DNA from: Candidatus Lambdaproteobacteria bacterium RIFOXYD2_FULL_56_26
GTDB taxonomy: Bacteria > SAR324 > XYD2-FULL-50-16
Length of the DNA: 64,000 nucleotides
Assembly: GCA_001783715.1 (NCBI GenBank)
Contig: MFNF01000001.1
Location: 124,001-188,000, forward strand
Direction: 5' to 3'
This document shows, one piece after another, positions 8,230 through 17,592 of the stretch (within the stretch, counting starts at the first letter, position 1; every line of letters starts with the position of its first letter). A program made the translations under genes and the position numbers. The notes under the pieces are model-generated. The model worked only from the letters and a program-made list of their open reading frames with translations. It made no database searches and was not told where the DNA came from.

Positions 8230-8739
8230 TTAAAAAGGCCGAAGCCTTATGGTGATTGTCAAAGGTTTCTCATGGAGTTCAAAGGCAGCTTGATCAAACT
8301 TCGGAGGCCCAAAGAGCCCAGGGGAGGCTTGATTAGAGAATCCGATCCCTTCCTTAGGTGGACCATACCAGTGGTGGTCAATTTGGCCATTCCGATTGGT
8401 GTCCTGGTAAGCAAAGACGGCGTACCGCCCGGGTGTTAAGTCGTCACAGCGAAACACCGCACCCTGAGGTTGCTTGTCGGCGATTTCAAAACAAAGGAGG
8501 GGGCTAGGTGAACGATGAAACGGGAAGTCCGCTTGCTGGCGAGAAGAAAACAGGGCAACCTGAATGGGGCCGGAATTGCCGGCAACCTCGGGAAACTCAA
8601 GGGTCAATTCAGTGGCGTGACTGAGTGAAGCGGTCATCCCCAGGGTGAGGGAGCTGCAAATCAACGAAATCAAAAGGAACTTGAAAGGGCTCGAAAAACC
8701 CTTGGATTTGTGAATCCTAGGGGGACGTTGTCTCTTCAT
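8230..8739 (-). CDS. DUF2141 family exported protein
   Basis: After a long basic start and a hydrophobic signal segment (FKFLLISLICSSLTLGM, cleavage probably near SHA-TE), the mature part shows the DUF2141 signature: LTPGRYAVFAYQDTNRNGQI, then WYGPPKEGIGFSNQA and FGPPKFDQAAF. The NRNGQID segment is Asp/Asn-rich and could bind calcium. Family members are periplasmic or secreted, with a beta-sandwich fold predicted and no defined function. It heads a two-gene unit with the membrane protein and is divergent from an AraC-type regulator. Confidence 0.8.
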   Translation of the reverse strand: MKRQRPPRIHKSKGFSSPFKFLLISLICSSLTLGMTASLSHATELTLEFPEVAGNSGPIQVALFSSRQQADFPFHRSPSPLLCFEIADKQPQGAVFRCDDLTPGRYAVFAYQDTNRNGQIDHHWYGPPKEGIGFSNQASPGLFGPPKFDQAAFELHEKPLTITIRLRPF

Positions 8740-9019
8740 GGGGGCTCCCAGATGTTTTGGCTAAGCTGCGATGAGTCCAAGCTGTTTGATCCAGCTTCAT
8801 TGATTCGCTGGTTTTAGTTGGATTGGTTCATGGGGCGAGGCACCAAATGGGTGACACAAATCCTTGCGGAGAATTTGCCCCTATGATAAACAGAATCAAC
8901 ATGCTGAGCAAGATCCTTCAGCCCCTTTGTGGGGCTTAGCGCTCAACTTAGGTAGAACACAGTCGCCCCCTCCGGTATTGACCGAAGGTGCAAATCTTTT
9001 GACAAAAGGCGCAAGACCG
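8740..9019. promoter_or_regulatory. Divergent regulatory region
   Basis: This 280-base gap between the DUF2141 gene and the AraC-type regulator must carry both promoters and probably the regulator's binding sites. I did not find a convincing -35/-10 pair or direct repeats that I would defend. Confidence 0.35.
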
Positions 9020-10042
9020 ATGGCACACACCACAGCAGGTCTGTTTAAACTGGCTTTAGGAATTTTTCAGCAACTAGGGGTGCAAGTTGCCCCCTTATTA
9101 AAGCAATTGGAGCTTTCCCACCTGTTTGAGCTTGAGGACCCTTACCCACTTGAGGTTCAACAATACCGTTCTTTGTGGCAAGCAGCGGTCAGGCAATCGG
9201 GGGACCACGGGCTTGGGTTGAGGTTTGGTGAGGCGTTTAGTCAAAAGGCGAAGAACCATTTGTTGCTGTATATCATGCTCCAATGCCCCAGCGCAGAACA
9301 AGCGTTAGTCAAGTTAGTTCGATACCATGGTTTGGTGGGAGGGGGGCAATCACTCAGTTTTCGAATCCAGGGCAACCGAGGGATTTTAAGGGTGCTAGAG
9401 ACAGGAGAAGCCCAGGAGCCACACAGCACCGAAGGTTTTTTAATGGCTTTGGCTCACTATCTCGGTGAACAAAGTGAGCAGCGGATCAGGCCAGAAGCCG
9501 TTTGCTTGACTCACTCTAGGCTTTGCCGCCCTGCCGAATACCGAACTCACTTTGGGGTTCTCCCTGAGTTTGGGTGCAGTGAAAATAGTTTGGTGTTTTC
9601 GCTAGCCCAGCTTGCCGCTCCTTTGGCGAACAACGACCCCGAATTGCTTGAATCTCTGGAGCAGCATGCCAACGAATTGATGGCTCGCCGACTTCCAGAG
9701 CCTAGTTTGTCCGGTCGAGTTCGTCATGAAATCCTCCGGGCTTTGCCGGGAGAATCCCCAAGCTTAGTTGCGGTGGCCAAAAGGCTGAACACCAGTCAAA
9801 GAAGTCTCCAGCAAGGGCTTAAACAAGAGAACACCAGCTATCGAGAATTGTTGGACCAGGTGCGCAAAGAAAAAGCCCTTCGTTGGATCGGGAACAAGGC
9901 TTACACCTTCTCCGAGATCGCCTTTCTTTTAGGCTTCGCTGAGCAAAGCGCCTTTAATCGTGCCTTTAAACGTTGGACTGGCCAAAGCCCGAAACAATTT
10001 CAGCTAAAAGACGCTATCCCAAAGGCAAGCTGCCGGGGGTAA
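9020..10042 (+). CDS. AraC family transcriptional regulator (Arabinose_bd / OruR type)
   Basis: The N-terminal 190 residues match the AraC_arabinose_bd sensor domain found in OruR/ArgR-like regulators: GLRFGEAFSQKAKNHLLLYI and then a LTHSRLCRPAEYRTHFG segment. Residues 250-335 form the double helix-turn-helix, with VAKRLNTSQRSLQQGLK and the signature IAFLLGFAEQSAFNRAFKRW. The frame is open further upstream, but the ATG at 9020 gives the usual N-terminus. It is transcribed away from the DUF2141/membrane-protein pair and is the obvious candidate regulator of it. Its ligand cannot be inferred. Confidence 0.85.
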   Translation: MAHTTAGLFKLALGIFQQLGVQVAPLLKQLELSHLFELEDPYPLEVQQYRSLWQAAVRQSGDHGLGLRFGEAFSQKAKNHLLLYIMLQCPSAEQALVKLVRYHGLVGGGQSLSFRIQGNRGILRVLETGEAQEPHSTEGFLMALAHYLGEQSEQRIRPEAVCLTHSRLCRPAEYRTHFGVLPEFGCSENSLVFSLAQLAAPLANNDPELLESLEQHANELMARRLPEPSLSGRVRHEILRALPGESPSLVAVAKRLNTSQRSLQQGLKQENTSYRELLDQVRKEKALRWIGNKAYTFSEIAFLLGFAEQSAFNRAFKRWTGQSPKQFQLKDAIPKASCRG

Positions 10043-10055
10043 CTACCCAGGTGCG

Positions 10056-10709
10056 TCAGGCCGGTTTGCCTGCCCCCTTCCTGGCCTGCTCCACCCAAAG
10101 CTGGACCGAAGGGCGTTGCCACTGCTTGCTGGCGTAGGCGGCCAACCTTGGGGGCACTTCGTCCCCATTGAGGACCAACCGGTTGAGCATCAAGGCCAAG
10201 TCGGTGTCCGCAATACACCAATCCCCAAACAATTGCTCCCCGGTGCCCGAAAGCAGACCCTCGGCCACCCCAAACAGGCTGGATACCGCAGCTTGGGCGG
10301 CGGTGGACAGGGGTTGGGGGTTGGGTTTTAAAAAGATCACTTCCGTGGAACGTTCTTGGCGGATCGGCAGCAGGTCGCTGCGCAACCAGGCCTGGAGCTG
10401 CCTTGCCCTGGCCTTGTGCTCCAGGTCCGTAGGGTATAGCCGGGGGTACTGGGGGCCGGGGAACCGGTCTTCCAGGTATTCGTCAATCGCCGAGGACTCG
10501 GAGAGGGAAAATTCCCCATGGACCAAAACCGGAACCCGCCCGGTCAGGCTGCGTTTCAGGTGTTCCGGGCGGTAGTTTTCTTTAGCCTGGAGGTTGATTT
10601 TTTGCAGCTCGAAGGGCAGCCCCTTTTCCTGCAAAGCCACAAAGGCGGACAAGGCGTAAGGGCTGACAAACCTGGAATCGATACAAAGAGTCAGTTGGCC
10701 GTGGGTCAT
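10056..10709 (-). CDS. yfcF: YfcF-type glutathione S-transferase
   Basis: The protein follows E. coli YfcF closely: FVSPYALSAFVALQEKGLPF at the N-terminus, FSLSESSAIDEYLEDRFPGP for glutathione binding, then ARQLQAWLRSDLLPIRQERS and FGDWCIADTDLALMLNRLVL in the helical domain. YfcF has glutathione transferase and peroxidase activity and helps in oxidative stress. The start is placed at the ATG preceded by CAGGAAACC. A longer frame to 10781 would read through the terminator of the neighbouring gene, which rules it out. Confidence 0.93.
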   Translation of the reverse strand: MTHGQLTLCIDSRFVSPYALSAFVALQEKGLPFELQKINLQAKENYRPEHLKRSLTGRVPVLVHGEFSLSESSAIDEYLEDRFPGPQYPRLYPTDLEHKARARQLQAWLRSDLLPIRQERSTEVIFLKPNPQPLSTAAQAAVSSLFGVAEGLLSGTGEQLFGDWCIADTDLALMLNRLVLNGDEVPPRLAAYASKQWQRPSVQLWVEQARKGAGKPA

Positions 10710-10780
10710 GGCGGTTTCCTGGGGAGAAGGGTTGAAAGGGGGGCGCTGCCGACCCCTGCCTGGAGGCCAAACAACCGGCA

Positions 10781-10815
10781 AAAAAAAGCCTCCTTGGGAG
10801 TGAACCCAAGGAGGC
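10781..10815 (-). terminator. Rho-independent terminator after the FecR-like gene
   Basis: An 11-bp perfect inverted repeat, GCCTCCTTGGG (10788-10798) and CCCAAGGAGGC (10805-10815), is followed on the minus strand by seven T residues. It ends the transcript of the gene at 10841-11794. On the plus strand a shorter T run follows, so weak bidirectional action is possible. Confidence 0.93.
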
Positions 10816-10840
10816 AGTTTTTACCCAAAGCCGAGTGGGC

Positions 10841-12189
<1,349 letters not shown>

Positions 12190-13542
12190 ATGGACCTCAA
12201 GACACATTGGCAGAAGGATTCTTGGCAAAACAGCCCGGCGGCACAGCAGGTCGCTTGGCCGGACCAGGAGCTGTACCAGGGGACCTTGGGACAGATTGTG
12301 AAGCTTCCTCCCTTGGTTTTCGCCGGAGAGATCAGGCGACTGAAAAAGGAAATCGCCAAGGCCCAAGAGGGGCAGTCTTTTGTGCTCCAAGGGGGAGACT
12401 GCGCCGAAGAGTTCGCCCGCTGCACTGCCAAGGACATCCGGGAGACCTTGAAGGTCATCCTGCAAATGGCGGCGGTGCTTTCTTTTGCCGGGGAAAAGCC
12501 GATCATCAAAATTGGCCGCATTGCCGGGCAATACGCCAAGCCGAGGTCCAGCCCCACCGAGATGATCGAGGGCAAGGAATACCCCAGCTACCGGGGGGAC
12601 ATAGTCAACGGCCCGGAAGCCACCGATGAGGCCCGTCGGCCTGATGCCAACCGTCTGCTCCAGGCCTACTTCCACGCCGCCACCACCTTGAACATCCTGC
12701 GTGGCTTTACCAAGGGGGGCTTTGCCTCTTTGGAACGGGTGCACGCCTGGAACAACGAATTTGTTTCCCAAAGCAAAGAAGGCAAGAGTTACGAAAAGCT
12801 GGCCCAAGAGATCGACAAGGCCTTGGCCTTCATCAAGGTGATCGGCCTGGGGGACGAACGGGCCTTGCAAGAGGTGGACTTTTACACCAGCCACGAGGCC
12901 CTGCTTTTGGGCTACGAATCCGCTTTGACCCGCCAAGACAGCCAAGCGGGCGAGTTTTTTGGCCATTGGTACGACTGTTCCGCCCACATGCTTTGGATCG
13001 GCGATCGGACCCGTCAGCTGGACGGTGGCCATGTCGAATTTTTGCGGGGAGTGGGCAACCCGATCGGCATGAAGATCGGCCCCAAACACGACCTCGACGA
13101 AATCAAACGGATCATCGAGCGGCTCAACCCTACCAACGAACCGGGGCGAATGACCTTGATCACCCGTTTTGGGTCCCAAAAGATCAAGGACCAACTGCCC
13201 AACGTGCTGCGGGAGATCAAAAGAGAGGGCTTCAAGGTCCTGTGGAGTTGCGACCCGATGCACGGGAACACCTTTGTTTCCGGGAAGTTCAAGACCCGCA
13301 ACTTTGTGGACATTTTGAGCGAAATCGGCAGTTTCTTTTTGATCAACCGAGCCGAGGGCACAGTGCCCGGAGGGATTCACTTTGAATTGACCGGCGAAGC
13401 GGTGACCGAATGTATCGGCGGGGCGGACCGGATCGAAGAACACCAGTTGGCGCTGAACTACGCCACCAGTTGCGACCCAAGGCTCAACGGGCAACAGAGC
13501 CTGGACATCGCCTTTATGATTGCACACCTGCTCAAACACTAA
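12190..13542 (+). CDS. Class II 3-deoxy-7-phosphoheptulonate (DAHP) synthase
   Basis: This enzyme condenses phosphoenolpyruvate and erythrose 4-phosphate, the entry step of the shikimate pathway. It belongs to the plant/mycobacterial class II family. Motifs include LQGGDCAEEF (metal-binding Cys), KIGRIAGQYAKPRS, FYTSHEALLLGYE, SAHMLWIGDRTRQLDGGHVE, GNPIGMKIGP, WSCDPMHGNT and GGIHFELTGEAVTECIGG. At about 450 residues the length is normal. The ATG at 12190 follows AGAAGGA. Only 7 bp separate it from panB, so the two are cotranscribed. Confidence 0.95.
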   Translation: MDLKTHWQKDSWQNSPAAQQVAWPDQELYQGTLGQIVKLPPLVFAGEIRRLKKEIAKAQEGQSFVLQGGDCAEEFARCTAKDIRETLKVILQMAAVLSFAGEKPIIKIGRIAGQYAKPRSSPTEMIEGKEYPSYRGDIVNGPEATDEARRPDANRLLQAYFHAATTLNILRGFTKGGFASLERVHAWNNEFVSQSKEGKSYEKLAQEIDKALAFIKVIGLGDERALQEVDFYTSHEALLLGYESALTRQDSQAGEFFGHWYDCSAHMLWIGDRTRQLDGGHVEFLRGVGNPIGMKIGPKHDLDEIKRIIERLNPTNEPGRMTLITRFGSQKIKDQLPNVLREIKREGFKVLWSCDPMHGNTFVSGKFKTRNFVDILSEIGSFFLINRAEGTVPGGIHFELTGEAVTECIGGADRIEEHQLALNYATSCDPRLNGQQSLDIAFMIAHLLKH

Positions 13543-13549
13543 AGGGAAG

Positions 13550-14329
13550 ATGCCCCGAAAAACCGTTCCGGCTCTGGCCCAGCAAAAGGGTGTCACCCCA
13601 TTGGTGGTATTGACCGCTTATGACTATTCCCAGGCCAGACTGGTGGACGGGATCGTGGACGTGATCCTGGTGGGTGATTCTTTGGGCATGGTGGTGGCGG
13701 GGCTGGAGAATACCCTGGCGGTCACCCTTGACCAGATGATCTACCACTGCAGCTTGGTGGCCCGTGGGGCCAAGTCGTCCCTGTTGGTGGGAGACATGCC
13801 TTTTTTGAGCTACCAAGTGAGCCCTGAACAGGCCTTGGAATCGGCGGGACGTTTTGTGGCCCAGGCGGGGATGCAGTCGGTCAAACTGGAAGGGGGGATT
13901 GATTTTGTGCCCCAGATCAAAAAAATTGTTGCCGCCGGGATCCCGGTGATGGGCCATTTGGGGATGCAGCCCCAGTGGATCAACCTCTATGGGGGCTACG
14001 GGAAACAGGCGAAAACGGAAGCATCCGCCCAAAAACTGCTGGAAGAGGCCCTGGCCTTGGAAAAGGCGGGGATCTGGGCCCTGGTGCTGGAAAACATCCC
14101 CCACGAAACCGCCCACAAGGTCAGCCAAGCCCTGTCTATCCCGACCATCGGGATCGGTGCCGGTCCCCACTGTGACGGTCAGGTTCAGGTCTGGCACGAC
14201 CTGTTTGGGTTGGACCCGGAGTTTGCCCCCCGCCATGCGGTCCGTTTTAGGGAGCTGGGCAAAGAGATGAAAGCCGGAGCCGAAGCCTACGCCCAAGCGG
14301 TCAAAACCGGGCAGTTGCTGTCCAAATAA
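13550..14329 (+). CDS. panB: 3-methyl-2-oxobutanoate hydroxymethyltransferase
   Basis: PanB transfers a hydroxymethyl group from methylenetetrahydrofolate to ketoisovalerate, the first step of pantothenate synthesis. Motifs are VVLTAYDYSQARLVD, ILVGDSLGMV (metal Asp), LLVGDMPFLSY, SVKLEGG, VMGHLGMQPQ, ALVLENIPHE (catalytic Glu) and IGIGAGPHCDGQVQVWHDL. The 260-residue length is usual. The start at 13550 follows AAAGGGA and gives the standard N-terminus. It follows the DAHP synthase gene with a 7-bp gap; no panC or panD lies nearby. Confidence 0.95.
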   Translation: MPRKTVPALAQQKGVTPLVVLTAYDYSQARLVDGIVDVILVGDSLGMVVAGLENTLAVTLDQMIYHCSLVARGAKSSLLVGDMPFLSYQVSPEQALESAGRFVAQAGMQSVKLEGGIDFVPQIKKIVAAGIPVMGHLGMQPQWINLYGGYGKQAKTEASAQKLLEEALALEKAGIWALVLENIPHETAHKVSQALSIPTIGIGAGPHCDGQVQVWHDLFGLDPEFAPRHAVRFRELGKEMKAGAEAYAQAVKTGQLLSK

Positions 14330-14384
14330 AGGTCCAACCGACCCAAATTCGCCGGGCTTAAAAATCTTTGCCTGAAGTGGAAAA

Positions 14385-14741
14385 ATGAAGGTTTTGGTGG
14401 TAGAGGACAACCAGTAAAGCGGCGAACTGGCCCAAAAGGCTCTGGCAGCCAACGGGTTCTAGGTTTGCCGGGTGGAGAGTGCCGAAGCAGCCTGGATCAG
14501 GCCCAAGAGGAGAGCTTTGGACTGGTTTTGATGGACCTCAAGATGCCGGGGGCTGGGCGGTCTGGAGGGGGCAAAAAAGCTCCACACCCTGCTGGAAAAG
14601 TCGATGAAAATTTATGCCCTGACCGGATCGGAGCCCGAAGAGCACTTGGCATTGGGGCTGCCGGTGAGGTTCAACGAATTCTAGGCCAAACCTTTGGAGA
14701 TGCAAAGGCTGAAGGAGCTGTTCAGGGAAGCAGAGCACTGA
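14385..14741 (+). pseudogene. Decayed CheY-like response regulator
   Basis: An ATG opens MKVLVVEDNQ, the acidic start of a receiver domain, and is stopped at once by TAA. The frame continues with SGELAQKALAANGF and a second stop (TAG), then shifts frame to give LVLMDLKMPG (the phosphoacceptor Asp strand). A further shift gives YALTGSEPEEH and, past another stop, AKPLEMQRLKELF with the conserved Lys-Pro and the last helix. All receiver landmarks are in order over about 119 codons, but at least two in-frame stops and two frameshifts break it. It follows panB on the same strand. Confidence 0.88.
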
Positions 14742-14754
14742 AAATGCAGTAGAT

Positions 14755-14779
14755 TAAAAAATAGGGTATTGACCCTATT
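14755..14779 (-). terminator. Rho-independent terminator after the NfeD gene
   Basis: AATAGGGT (14760-14767) pairs with ACCCTATT (14772-14779) across a 4-base loop. On the minus strand a T run follows, fitting termination of the NfeD-like gene 70 bases upstream. Confidence 0.75.
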
Positions 14780-14847
14780 CCTCAGGCAAAATCGACCCGG
14801 AACCTTCAAGAAAAAGCTTCTAAGGGCAGGTTCGGTTGCAGCGAGAG

Positions 14848-15306
14848 TCAGACCGCCGAGAGCGGGTGTACCAGCAAAACCTTCCCTTCCACCGAAAGCA
14901 CCTGCACCAGCTGGCCGACCTTCATTGCGGTGCCCGGCACCGTTTTAGCCTCCCAGAGTTCTTCCTCCAACCGAATGATCCCGGTCGTTGGCTCCAATTG
15001 GGTCAGCTGCTCCACTATTCCACTCAAGCCCACGGGGCCTCTCTGGAAGGCCCGGTAAGCATTAGTGTTTCCTGGACTCAGTTCCCTACGGGCGAGCCAA
15101 GCCCGAGTTTGGGTCACCGAAACCACCCCCAAAACAAGGCAACTGGCGACCTGCAACCAAATGGGGCCACCCCAGCCACCGATGAAGGCGGATACAAAAC
15201 AGGCGGGGGCCAAGGAGGCCAAAACCAGCCCGGCCGAGTAGATTTCCCCTAGCAGAAAGAAAAAACCCAAGAAGATCCAGAGGGACCAGAACTCAATGTT
15301 TGCCAT
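14848..15306 (-). CDS. NfeD family membrane protein
   Basis: The 152-residue protein has hydrophobic segments near residues 7-25, 27-45 and 50-65. A C-terminal OB-fold typical of short NfeD proteins (about 85-150) follows: GLSGIVEQ, GIIRLEEELWEAKTVPGTAM, then VGQLVQVLSVEGKVLLVHP. NfeD proteins usually work with a stomatin/flotillin-like partner in membrane quality control. No such partner gene is adjacent here. A GAGG ribosome binding site precedes the ATG, and a terminator follows. Confidence 0.85.
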   Translation of the reverse strand: MANIEFWSLWIFLGFFFLLGEIYSAGLVLASLAPACFVSAFIGGWGGPIWLQVASCLVLGVVSVTQTRAWLARRELSPGNTNAYRAFQRGPVGLSGIVEQLTQLEPTTGIIRLEEELWEAKTVPGTAMKVGQLVQVLSVEGKVLLVHPLSAV

Positions 15307-15588
15307 AAGTCTGCCTCAGAAGTGTTGCTTTTGGAGGGACGGCACAGCAAAAGAAAATTTTCCTCCAACGGAATTGACACAAATATAACAAAGTTGATCC
15401 GGCAAAAACAATTTTTAATGCAGGCAAAATCGGTCAAAATAGCGCTAAATCAATGCACAAACGGATAGACGGCGGAGCGGAAAAATCTCGGACGAAAGGA
15501 CAACCCTCGGTTTTGCTCTTGGGGGAGGGGACCGTAAAGCTCCCTCTCGCCGGGGTGAGGCTCCAGTTTGGGCAGGGAGAACGAGCCT

Positions 15589-16077
15589 TCAACAGGCTTG
15601 TTTCGCCGCCTCATAGACCGCTTTGAGGGGGACCTGGGCCTTGAGGGCCAGGGCTTTGCAGGCTTCAAACTCGGGGCTGATTTGGGTCAGTTGGCCTTCT
15701 TTGTACCCCAGTTTGACCGGAACCTTACCCCAAGGGGTCTCCACCTCAACCAAACGTTTTTCCAGCCGGTGACAGTCAAGAGGGTGGTACCGGAGCCCCA
15801 AGGTGGTGGTTTCGGCGAACACCACATCTTCGATCTTGGGCAGCAAAACCGCCGGGCAAAGGACCTTGAGGGTCACCGCCGGGCGGCCCTTTTTCATCAA
15901 AATCGGCACTGCCCAAACATCCTTGGCCCCAGCGGCAAACAGGCGGTCGAACACATGGGCCAAAAACTCCGGGTTCATGTCGTCCAAGTTGGCCGACAGC
16001 TCCAGGAGGTCCGGGTCCAGGTGCTCTTTTTCCAGGAGCTTTCCCTTCAGCTCTTCTTCTCGAACTTTTCTCGCCAT
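15589..16077 (-). CDS. LarC-like protein, C-terminal domain only
   Basis: The 162 residues match the C-terminal (LarC2) part of the nickel-pincer cofactor cyclometallase LarC: LELSANLDDMNPEFLAHVFD, WAVPILMKKGRPAVTLKVLC, AETTTLGLRYH and FEACKALALKAQVPL. LarC inserts nickel into the cofactor of lactate racemase and related enzymes and is usually about 400 residues, or split into LarC1 and LarC2. The N-terminal LarC1 half is not found upstream, and larB/larE are absent from the window. The ATG at 16077 lies inside the end of the DUF2062 gene (31-bp overlap), so the pair is translationally coupled. It may be a stand-alone LarC2 or a remnant. Confidence 0.8.
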   Translation of the reverse strand: MARKVREEELKGKLLEKEHLDPDLLELSANLDDMNPEFLAHVFDRLFAAGAKDVWAVPILMKKGRPAVTLKVLCPAVLLPKIEDVVFAETTTLGLRYHPLDCHRLEKRLVEVETPWGKVPVKLGYKEGQLTQISPEFEACKALALKAQVPLKAVYEAAKQAC

Positions 16078-16709
16078 GCCTCGTAACTGAGCCCCAGGTT
16101 GGCGGCCTTTTTCATCCGGTAAAGCCGCAGGTATTTGTAGGTGAAATAATAAGACAAAATGGCCAAGGGGGTCGCCCAAAAAAGGCTGCCGATGACCATG
16201 GGGTAGCCTAACTCAAAAATCAGAAAATGCACCCCCTCCATGAACTTTTCCTGCAACGAAAGGGTGGCGGAACCGTCAATGGCCGCCAACCGTTCGGAAA
16301 AGTCGGTGTAGCTGAGCATCACTTCGCCGGTGCCGATCAACTTAAAGAACCAAGCTCCGGTCACCAAAAAACCGTAGTACAACGGCCCCATGGTGACGGG
16401 GTTGGAGAGCCAGACCATGGCGGTGCCGATCATCAGGTCAAACCGCACCCGAAGGACATATTTAAAGACCAGCCAAGTGGACAAAACCATCCACATCTGG
16501 ACCCCGACGGTCGGGGTCATGCCCATGAACATCCCCACTGCGCTCCCCAGGGCCGCTTCCCCAATCGGGGCATGGCTTTCGGTCAAGGGGATCAGGATGT
16601 GCTGTCGGAATTTTTCTTTGACTGTGCTTCTTAAACTGCGCATTCGGTTCAGCGCCTCTTCAATTGGTTGGGCTAAGAGGCGGGGTCCTGGGGGCAAAGT
16701 CATCGTCAT
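16047..16709 (-). CDS. DUF2062 family membrane protein
   Basis: The 220-residue protein has the DUF2062 features: PLTESHAPIGEAALGSAVGM, GMTPTVGVQMWM, then MVWLSNPVTMGPLYYGF, and three or four membrane segments. These proteins occur widely in proteobacteria, often next to glycosyltransferases, with no fixed function. The coding region overlaps the LarC-like gene downstream by 31 bp. Confidence 0.88.
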   Translation of the reverse strand: MTMTLPPGPRLLAQPIEEALNRMRSLRSTVKEKFRQHILIPLTESHAPIGEAALGSAVGMFMGMTPTVGVQMWMVLSTWLVFKYVLRVRFDLMIGTAMVWLSNPVTMGPLYYGFLVTGAWFFKLIGTGEVMLSYTDFSERLAAIDGSATLSLQEKFMEGVHFLIFELGYPMVIGSLFWATPLAILSYYFTYKYLRLYRMKKAANLGLSYEAWREKFEKKS

Positions 16710-16781
16710 TTGCGCCTGGGGGCCCAGCCTGGGATGAATGGGGGGCTCTCGCCGCTGGGGCAGGAGCGCTTTAAACCCGAT

Positions 16782-17165
16782 TCAACCCAAAGGAGGGCTG
16801 TGTCCGTGCAAGGGCGGGAGAACGCCGCCGCTGCCGCCTCCCCCTTGCCTGGAGGAGCGAGGGAAGTGGTAGCCAAGGCCAAATTTGGTTTGGTAGGGGG
16901 AGATGCGGTCGGCCACTTCGGTGTCGGATTCCAAATGCCGACCCAAAGAGACCAGGAGGGTTTCGGCGGCCTCCGCCAAGGCCTTGGGCGGCTGGGCGGT
17001 CCGCTCCATGTTGCCGAACCCCAGGCCCCCCAAAGACTCAAAGGCGACCTTGCCCCTGGACTTTTCCGGCAGGTGCCCTCCAAGCCCCGTTACCCCGAGG
17101 GCCAGAAAAACAAACACCCAGAGCAGCAGAGTGGGCAAAAAGTTTAATTTACCGCAAGGTTTCAT
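16782..17165 (-). CDS. Possible small exported protein
   Basis: The frame starts with a signal-peptide-like sequence (LPTLLLWVFVFLALGVTGLGG). A soluble segment with AESAxx-like helices follows (ALAEAAETLLVSLGRHLESD), then FGLGYHFPRS, and it ends in low-complexity Gly/Pro. I do not recognise it. An overlapping plus-strand frame (16710-17147) looks less protein-like. It would be first in a unit with DUF2062 and the LarC-like gene. Confidence 0.4.
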   Translation of the reverse strand: MKPCGKLNFLPTLLLWVFVFLALGVTGLGGHLPEKSRGKVAFESLGGLGFGNMERTAQPPKALAEAAETLLVSLGRHLESDTEVADRISPYQTKFGLGYHFPRSSRQGGGGSGGVLPPLHGHSPPLG

Positions 17166-17406
17166 GGCCTTTGAGTTTTAAGTTTTTCACCGGGAAGCAA
17201 CCTTCCGGGGGTCTGGGCTTTCTTTAAAATAACCTGTTATGCCAGAATGTTATCCTTAAAACCCCAGCCAGGGGGTTGGGGCTGAAGGCCGTCATAGCAA
17301 GACAGAACGGGACATTCTGTGCTGAAAATTTTTCCTCCGTCAATTGGACCTCTCTTTGGGGTTCTCACTTTTTTCTTCCGTTACCAAAGGAGGGAAAACA
17401 GTTTTT

Positions 17407-17436
17407 TGGACACCAGTGTATGTAACAAACTATATT
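17407..17436 (+). promoter_or_regulatory. Candidate sigma70 promoter for leuA
   Basis: TGGACA (17407-17412) and TATATT (17431-17436) are 18 bp apart in an otherwise AT-rich stretch. Transcription would start near 17443, leaving a leader of about 150 bases before leuA. Confidence 0.5.
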
Positions 17437-17543
17437 TATACATGAATTATTGCCCAGCCCCGCAAAAAAAGACCTGCCTCCAAAGGAGACCCCAGGGGGC
17501 TATGCAAATTGACCCTTTGCAAATTACCAAAGGAGCCAATACA

Positions 17544-17588
17544 ATGACCAGCACAGCAGTTTTTTGTTCACCTTCAGACGCAGAGTAA
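17544..17588 (+). CDS. 14-codon upstream ORF, probable translational coupler of leuA
   Basis: The ATG at 17544 has a perfect AAAGGAG eight bases upstream and encodes MTSTAVFCSPSDAE, ending with TAA four bases before the leuA ATG in another frame. leuA itself has no good ribosome binding site. Ribosomes finishing the short ORF could therefore re-initiate on leuA. The peptide is not enriched in Leu, so classic attenuation is unlikely. The coupling role is inferred. Confidence 0.45.
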   Translation: MTSTAVFCSPSDAE

Positions 17589-17592
17589 AGCA

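Larger units (their letters stand above)
17166..17592. other. leuA upstream region
   Basis: This 427-base gap contains a plausible sigma70 promoter at 17407-17436 and a 14-codon upstream ORF at 17544-17588. There are also two GCAAATT repeats (about 17504-17525) flanking CCCTTT. I looked for a T-box (conserved TGGTACCGCG-type antiterminator) and a Leu-rich attenuator peptide and found neither. Confidence 0.45.

Noticed and set aside
16710-17147. Plus-strand frame of 145 codons opposite the small exported protein
   Set aside because: It has Gly/Pro/Arg-rich composition and no signal or motif; the minus-strand frame has a plausible signal peptide and fits the direction of its neighbours.
17166-17592. 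T-box or Leu attenuator before leuA
   Set aside because: No TGGTACCGCG-like antiterminator motif and no Leu-codon run were found.
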